53,098 nucleotides of DNA from a virus. A program made the translations under genes and the position numbers. The DNA is taken from positions 1-53,098 of IMG/VR virus record IMGVR_UViG_3300030090_000465; one strand, written 5' to 3'. Positions 49,037-53,098 of the stretch are shown here, one piece after another (positions within the stretch are counted from its first letter, which is position 1; the number at the start of each line of letters is the position of its first letter). The notes beneath the pieces are model-generated. The model worked only from the letters and a program-made list of their open reading frames with translations, was not told the origin of the DNA and ran no database searches.

Positions 49037-50095
49037 TTATCCCATTGCTTGTCCGGCAGTAAAGCCGTACCAAATTGTACCACCATCATTAGTTAAAAAT
49101 ACAAATACATCAACTCCTGCATTTGTTGCAGTTAATGTAGGTGCAGTTGCAGAAGGCCAATCAACTGTTCCGGGCCAAGTAATTGTTCTAGCTGATGAAT
49201 CTTGAACTATTTTTAGTGTCCATATACACGCTTCAGTAGGAGGATTACTAAATGTAAAAGTAGTATTTTCAGTAAGAGTATGTAAAAAATTTGTACCATC
49301 TCTTAGATTTACAGTAGTTGCATTAGAGGAAGATGTTACAGTTACAGCTTCTTCATGTATACCACCTGTAAATCTTACAACATTATTAGCATCTGCTGAT
49401 ACAACTTTAGAAGCTGCTGTGCTTCCTAGTGTTGCTAAATCTAAATAGTTTAGCTCTGCTGTAGTTGCTGTAACCCCATCAAGAATGTTAAGTTCTGTTG
49501 CAGTACTTGTAACCCCATCAAGTATATTAAGTTCTGCTGTAGTTGATGTTACCCCATCTAATATGTTAAGTTCTGCTGCGGTACTTGTAACTGCTGTGCT
49601 GCCTATTACAAGTCCATCTTGAGGTACAACTACTCTAGCAGCACCACCTAAAATTAAATCATCGGCTGATGTATCCCACAACATATAAGCACTTGCTGTG
49701 TCTCCAAAAAACTTAACATCATATCCTGTATCATCTTCACCTACAGTAACAGTATTATCTATTTGTACTGCACCATCTATATCTACAGCATCAAGATTTG
49801 TTGTGCCATCTATATCTGCATTACCTGAAATGTCTAGAGTTGCAGCATCTAACTCGCCTGTAAGAGTTACATTTCTAAAACTTGCAATGTCTTTATTAGA
49901 ATCAACTACAACAGCTTTACTAGCTACAACTGTTCCTGCTGTAGAACCATCTATTAAATTTAATTCTGTAGCTGTAGCTGTAACTGCAACATCTTCATTA
50001 ATCTTAGGAGATGTTAATGTTTTATTAGTTAATGTATCTGTACTCGAATCTGTAACAAGATTAGAAGGAGGTAGAATATCTGATAAGTTAGCCAT
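49037..50095 (-). CDS. Tail fibre protein, 352 aa
   Basis: N-terminal STDTLTNKTLTSPKINEDVA and SKAVVVDSNKDIASFRNVTL, then DISGNADIDGTTNLDAV and three to four [ST]xAELNILDGVT repeats near 49430-49590, and a globular C-terminus (TVNLRDGTNFLHTLTENTTFTFSNPP...) of the type found at phage fibre tips. It repeats elements of the two-part fibre at the window ends, so is a shorter paralogue. Confidence 0.8.
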   Translation of the reverse strand: MANLSDILPPSNLVTDSSTDTLTNKTLTSPKINEDVAVTATATELNLIDGSTAGTVVASKAVVVDSNKDIASFRNVTLTGELDAATLDISGNADIDGTTNLDAVDIDGAVQIDNTVTVGEDDTGYDVKFFGDTASAYMLWDTSADDLILGGAARVVVPQDGLVIGSTAVTSTAAELNILDGVTSTTAELNILDGVTSTATELNILDGVTATTAELNYLDLATLGSTAASKVVSADANNVVRFTGGIHEEAVTVTSSSNATTVNLRDGTNFLHTLTENTTFTFSNPPTEACIWTLKIVQDSSARTITWPGTVDWPSATAPTLTATNAGVDVFVFLTNDGGTIWYGFTAGQAMG

Positions 50096-50098
50096 AGT

Positions 50099-50389
50099 TT
50101 ATGCCTCCGGCTTTGTAGGCCAATCGCTATCTTCTAAGTTAGGCCAGTTGCTATGAGTCGGTAAGTCTCTTAATGCTTGCCGATACGTTTTCCAGTTATC
50201 AGCCATAGTTACATCTGAATTAGCCATCCAATCTGTTTCTGCTAATAATTCATTTCTTGTTTTTCTATGTTTAACAGCCATTCTATCATCCGCTTCTGCT
50301 TCCCATTTTGCTTCCGCAGCATCCCATTCAGCTTCTTCTTCAGCAGTAAAAGGAATATTTCCATTAGCTGTTGCGTGATGTCTACTCAT
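50099..50389 (-). CDS. Tail fibre assembly chaperone-like protein, 96 aa
   Basis: Starts in the stop of the large fibre gene (ATGA). An acidic helical N-terminus (FTAEEEAEWDAAEAKWEAEA) and an APC-type C-terminal domain (RNELLAETDWMANSDVTM..., YRQALRDLPTHSNWP), clearly paralogous to the end of the 46523-47023 product. Probably a chaperone for the large fibre. Confidence 0.75.
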   Translation of the reverse strand: MSRHHATANGNIPFTAEEEAEWDAAEAKWEAEADDRMAVKHRKTRNELLAETDWMANSDVTMADNWKTYRQALRDLPTHSNWPNLEDSDWPTKPEA

Positions 50390-53098
50390 GATTTTGCCAC
50401 TCCATATAATCTAAAGTTACCAGATGTAATATTGCCTGTACTGCTTTTAAATCTTACTCCTGTTACTGCGCCTCCATTTGCATCTATTCCATGAGAAAAA
50501 CCACCTTGGGATTCACCACCTGCGTTCTTTGCACTACCATAACAGTATGCAGGTGTAGCTCTGCCTGTATCATGCACATTAGAAAGAGTTACTTTAAACT
50601 GACCAACTTCGTTATAAGCATTTCCTAAATAACGCGCTACCATTATATAACTTGTTGTACCACCTGTATTTTCAATACTTATACTACTTGAGCTGTGATA
50701 GTTATATACATAAACTGTATTATAACTTGACGATGACGATTGATATGATCCCCCAATTTTATATTGCATATATAAATCTGTTCCATCAGTAGCAGGAACA
50801 TAATCACTAATCATAATAATGTAATCATCATAAGTGCTGTCAAAAGTGGTTTCTAAATCTACTGTTGCTGAATTAGATGCGGTTACTGTAGATAAAACTT
50901 GCATACCACTAGTACCACCAGCAGCAGCATTTTCCCAAGCTACTCCGCTTCCTGTTGAGGTTAATACTTGTCCATCACTGCCTTGCGCTCCACCGATTGT
51001 AAGGTTATCTGTTTCTAGTGTTCCATCAACATCTACATTACCAGATATATCTAATGAAGCAGCATCAACTTCTCCAGTTACAGTAATGCTATCTACATAA
51101 GCATCTTTCCATCTAACTGATGAAGAACCTAAATCAACATCACTGTCTGATTGTGGGCCAAATATATTATCGCCAAGATAAACTTGTTCTACATTGTTAG
51201 CGTAGAAGTGTATTTCATCTGCTGTTTCAAAATCAATCTTAGTTTCATCGTCTTCACCAATCTTTATGTCAGTTGCAAGTAATGAAGTGATTCCTGTTTG
51301 TGCTGCGTCTACTGTAAAAGTTAAATCATACGGATCACCATCTGTACCATTATCCGTATCTGTCCAGTTTGTAGTTATTCCTGAACCAATAAATTTTACT
51401 TCTTTAGCATTAGAAACAGTAACTTCTGTACCATCATCATCTTCAAGAACAAACTCTGTACTGTCAACCTGAGAGTCTACATAAGCTTTAATAGATTGTT
51501 GTGTGGCTAATTTAGTTGCTGAATTAGAAGCCATGTTATCTTCATCAAGAACTGCTGTACCACTAACACCTGTATTTAAAACAGCACTTGTTAATGTTTT
51601 ATTTGTAAGAGTTTGTGTTGCTGTTGTATTTACAGCAGTACCACCCTTACCACCAACCTGTGCGTAAACTCTCCAAGTGCTTCCATTATAAACAAATTGA
51701 ACACTAACACCAGTTATATCTAATACAAGATTAGCAGCAGTACCATCAATAGTTTCACCATTACGAGCAACAGTTAAATTATTAGTACCAAAAGCATCAC
51801 CGGAATCAGCAACAATAACTTGCGCTCCGGCTGATGGTGAGGCAGGTAAAGTAACTGTAAATGCTCCACCACTAGTATTAGCAAGAACACCTTCTAAATC
51901 TTGAGTTGTATAATTTGCAGTTTTAGTAACATAAGTTACGCCACTTGCTGCGGGTGCAGCCCAAGAAATATCAGTACCATCAGATGTTAAAACTGTACTA
52001 GCACTACCTTTAGTAAGAAGTGCTGTTGCTCCACTAGAATTTCCATAAATTAAAGAACCTCTAGAAACTGCATCAAGTATATTAAGTTCAGCAGTAGAGC
52101 TTGTAACTCCATCAAGAATGTTTAATTCTGCTGCTGTACTTGTAACGCCATCAAGAATGTTTAGTTCAGCAGCAGTAGACGTTACGCCATCCAAAATATT
52201 AAGTTCTGCTGTAGTAGCTGTTACGCCATCAAGAAGATTAATTTCGGTAGCTGTTGCAGATACTGCTACATCTTCATTAATTTTAGGAGATGTCAGTGTT
52301 TTATTAGTAAGAGTATCTGTAGATACACGGGATACTAATGTTGAATTAGCACCTGCGGGTAACATTAAATTATTAGTAACCCCTGCTGAATGAGGTTGTG
52401 CATAAACTTTTTGACCATGACTATTATTTTCACAATTAAATACTATTGCACCTGAGTTAGTATTCCCTCTAACTACAACTGTACCTGTACCATTTGGTGC
52501 TAAATCAAGAGTAGCATTAGAAGTTGTAACAATGTCTTGACCGTTTAAATCTAAGTCACCACCTAGCTGTGGTGTAGAATCATCTGCTACATTTGAAATA
52601 GCTCCTGATGAAGCTAGTCCTGAAACCAATGTGCTTCTTGCAATTTTCTTTAGTCCACCACCAGAAGTATCTACTGCAAGTAATACATCATCATTAGCTA
52701 CTGTAGATATTTCTGACAAATCTCCTACTGCTGTAGGATTAAAGTTAGTACCGTCTGCTATTAGTAAATGTCCAGATGTATTAGTACCCATTGTAAGATC
52801 ATCACCACTAATAGTAAGATCGCCTGATATAGTAAGATTTCTTATACCTGTATAATCTTTATTAGAATCTAATACAACTGCTTTAGAAGCTATGGCTGTT
52901 CCTACTGCGGTACTACCTAAGTCTAAATAATTTAATTCTCCTACAACTGCGGTAACACCATCTAAAGTGTTAAGCTCTGCTGCTGTACTCGTTACTCCAT
53001 CAAGTATATTAAGTTCTGCTGCGGTGCTTGTAACACCATCAAGTATGTTAAGTTCTGCTGTGGTAGCTGTTACACCATCAAGAAGATTTAATTCTGCT
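50386..53098 (-). CDS. Large tail fibre protein (5' end off right edge)
   Basis: The frame is open from the right edge to stop at 50386; no true start is needed within the window, since in-frame coding continues upstream of ATG 52791. It contains [ST]xAELNILDGVT repeats (52075-52260 and at the right end), LTNKTLTSPKINEDVA twice, a DISGNVDVDGTLETDNLTIGG block, and a C-terminal beta domain (YDDYIIMISDYVPATDGTDLYM...). If the window closes on itself, codons at 3-1 connect to 52719 in the same frame, making one gene with the fibre at 1194. Acts in adsorption by family knowledge. Confidence 0.85.
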   Translation of the reverse strand, partial: AELNLLDGVTATTAELNILDGVTSTAAELNILDGVTSTAAELNTLDGVTAVVGELNYLDLGSTAVGTAIASKAVVLDSNKDYTGIRNLTISGDLTISGDDLTMGTNTSGHLLIADGTNFNPTAVGDLSEISTVANDDVLLAVDTSGGGLKKIARSTLVSGLASSGAISNVADDSTPQLGGDLDLNGQDIVTTSNATLDLAPNGTGTVVVRGNTNSGAIVFNCENNSHGQKVYAQPHSAGVTNNLMLPAGANSTLVSRVSTDTLTNKTLTSPKINEDVAVSATATEINLLDGVTATTAELNILDGVTSTAAELNILDGVTSTAAELNILDGVTSSTAELNILDAVSRGSLIYGNSSGATALLTKGSASTVLTSDGTDISWAAPAASGVTYVTKTANYTTQDLEGVLANTSGGAFTVTLPASPSAGAQVIVADSGDAFGTNNLTVARNGETIDGTAANLVLDITGVSVQFVYNGSTWRVYAQVGGKGGTAVNTTATQTLTNKTLTSAVLNTGVSGTAVLDEDNMASNSATKLATQQSIKAYVDSQVDSTEFVLEDDDGTEVTVSNAKEVKFIGSGITTNWTDTDNGTDGDPYDLTFTVDAAQTGITSLLATDIKIGEDDETKIDFETADEIHFYANNVEQVYLGDNIFGPQSDSDVDLGSSSVRWKDAYVDSITVTGEVDAASLDISGNVDVDGTLETDNLTIGGAQGSDGQVLTSTGSGVAWENAAAGGTSGMQVLSTVTASNSATVDLETTFDSTYDDYIIMISDYVPATDGTDLYMQYKIGGSYQSSSSSYNTVYVYNYHSSSSISIENTGGTTSYIMVARYLGNAYNEVGQFKVTLSNVHDTGRATPAYCYGSAKNAGGESQGGFSHGIDANGGAVTGVRFKSSTGNITSGNFRLYGVAKS
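52075..52260 (-). repeat. 33-bp tandem repeats in large fibre gene
   Basis: About five 33-base units encoding [ST]xAELNILD[GA]V[TS] on the leftward strand, the same family as the block at 215-590. Confidence 0.8.
52720..53098. repeat. Right copy of imperfect terminal direct repeat
   Basis: Aligns gap-free with 1-379 (364 of 379 identical). See the left copy for details. If removed, the closed genome would be 52,719 bp. Confidence 0.9.

Overview
This window looks like the whole genome of a lytic, tailed marine phage with a short-tail (podovirus-type) module. The evidence is low G+C, tightly packed genes with ATGA overlaps, a T7-like primase-helicase and family A DNA polymerase, a ribonucleotide reductase pair, a large portal protein, T7-type tail tube proteins, big internal virion proteins, and no integrase or RNA polymerase. 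Size and gene mix remind me of the HMO-2011-type podoviruses of marine Alphaproteobacteria, but that is an impression and not a search result.

Layout. Two divergent arms start at about 13.26-13.36 kb from two back-to-back consensus sigma70 promoters. The leftward (late) arm runs terS, a small recombinase-like gene, terL, a structural protein, portal, several tiny basic proteins, scaffold, major capsid protein, a terminator, a 23-residue PqqA-like peptide, tail tube proteins and tail fibre to position 1. It then appears to continue from the right edge (53098): fibres and tail assembly chaperones, a holin group, very large internal virion proteins, an M15 peptidase, a secreted cytochrome c-copper monooxygenase fusion, two lipoproteins, and an EF-hand membrane protein at 30.7 kb. 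The rightward (early) arm begins with about 0.6 kb of non-coding DNA packed with short perfect hairpins. Then come many tiny genes, a tRNA-Tyr, a DUF932-like protein, SSB, primase-helicase, DNA polymerase, four consecutive PD-(D/E)XK nuclease-like genes and ribonucleotide reductase. It meets the late arm tail to tail at 30.70 kb.

Ends. Bases 1-379 and 52720-53098 align end to end without gaps at 364/379 identity, and 14 of the 15 differences fall at third codon positions. Joining them makes one in-frame fibre gene of about 1175 codons, so the genome is most simply a circularly closing molecule of about 52.7 kb whose ends come from two strain variants; a real tandem duplication is the alternative.

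Most interesting. (1) A phage-encoded PqqA-like peptide (precursor of the redox cofactor PQQ) sits just downstream of the capsid gene. (2) A secreted fusion of cytochrome c and a PHM/DBH-type copper monooxygenase with all expected metal ligands. Together they suggest manipulation of periplasmic redox metabolism in the host. (3) Unusual RNA/DNA structure at the start of the early arm: a dense hairpin array, three long hairpins sharing a WAGTG loop, and three genes whose Shine-Dalgarno lies in a hairpin loop.
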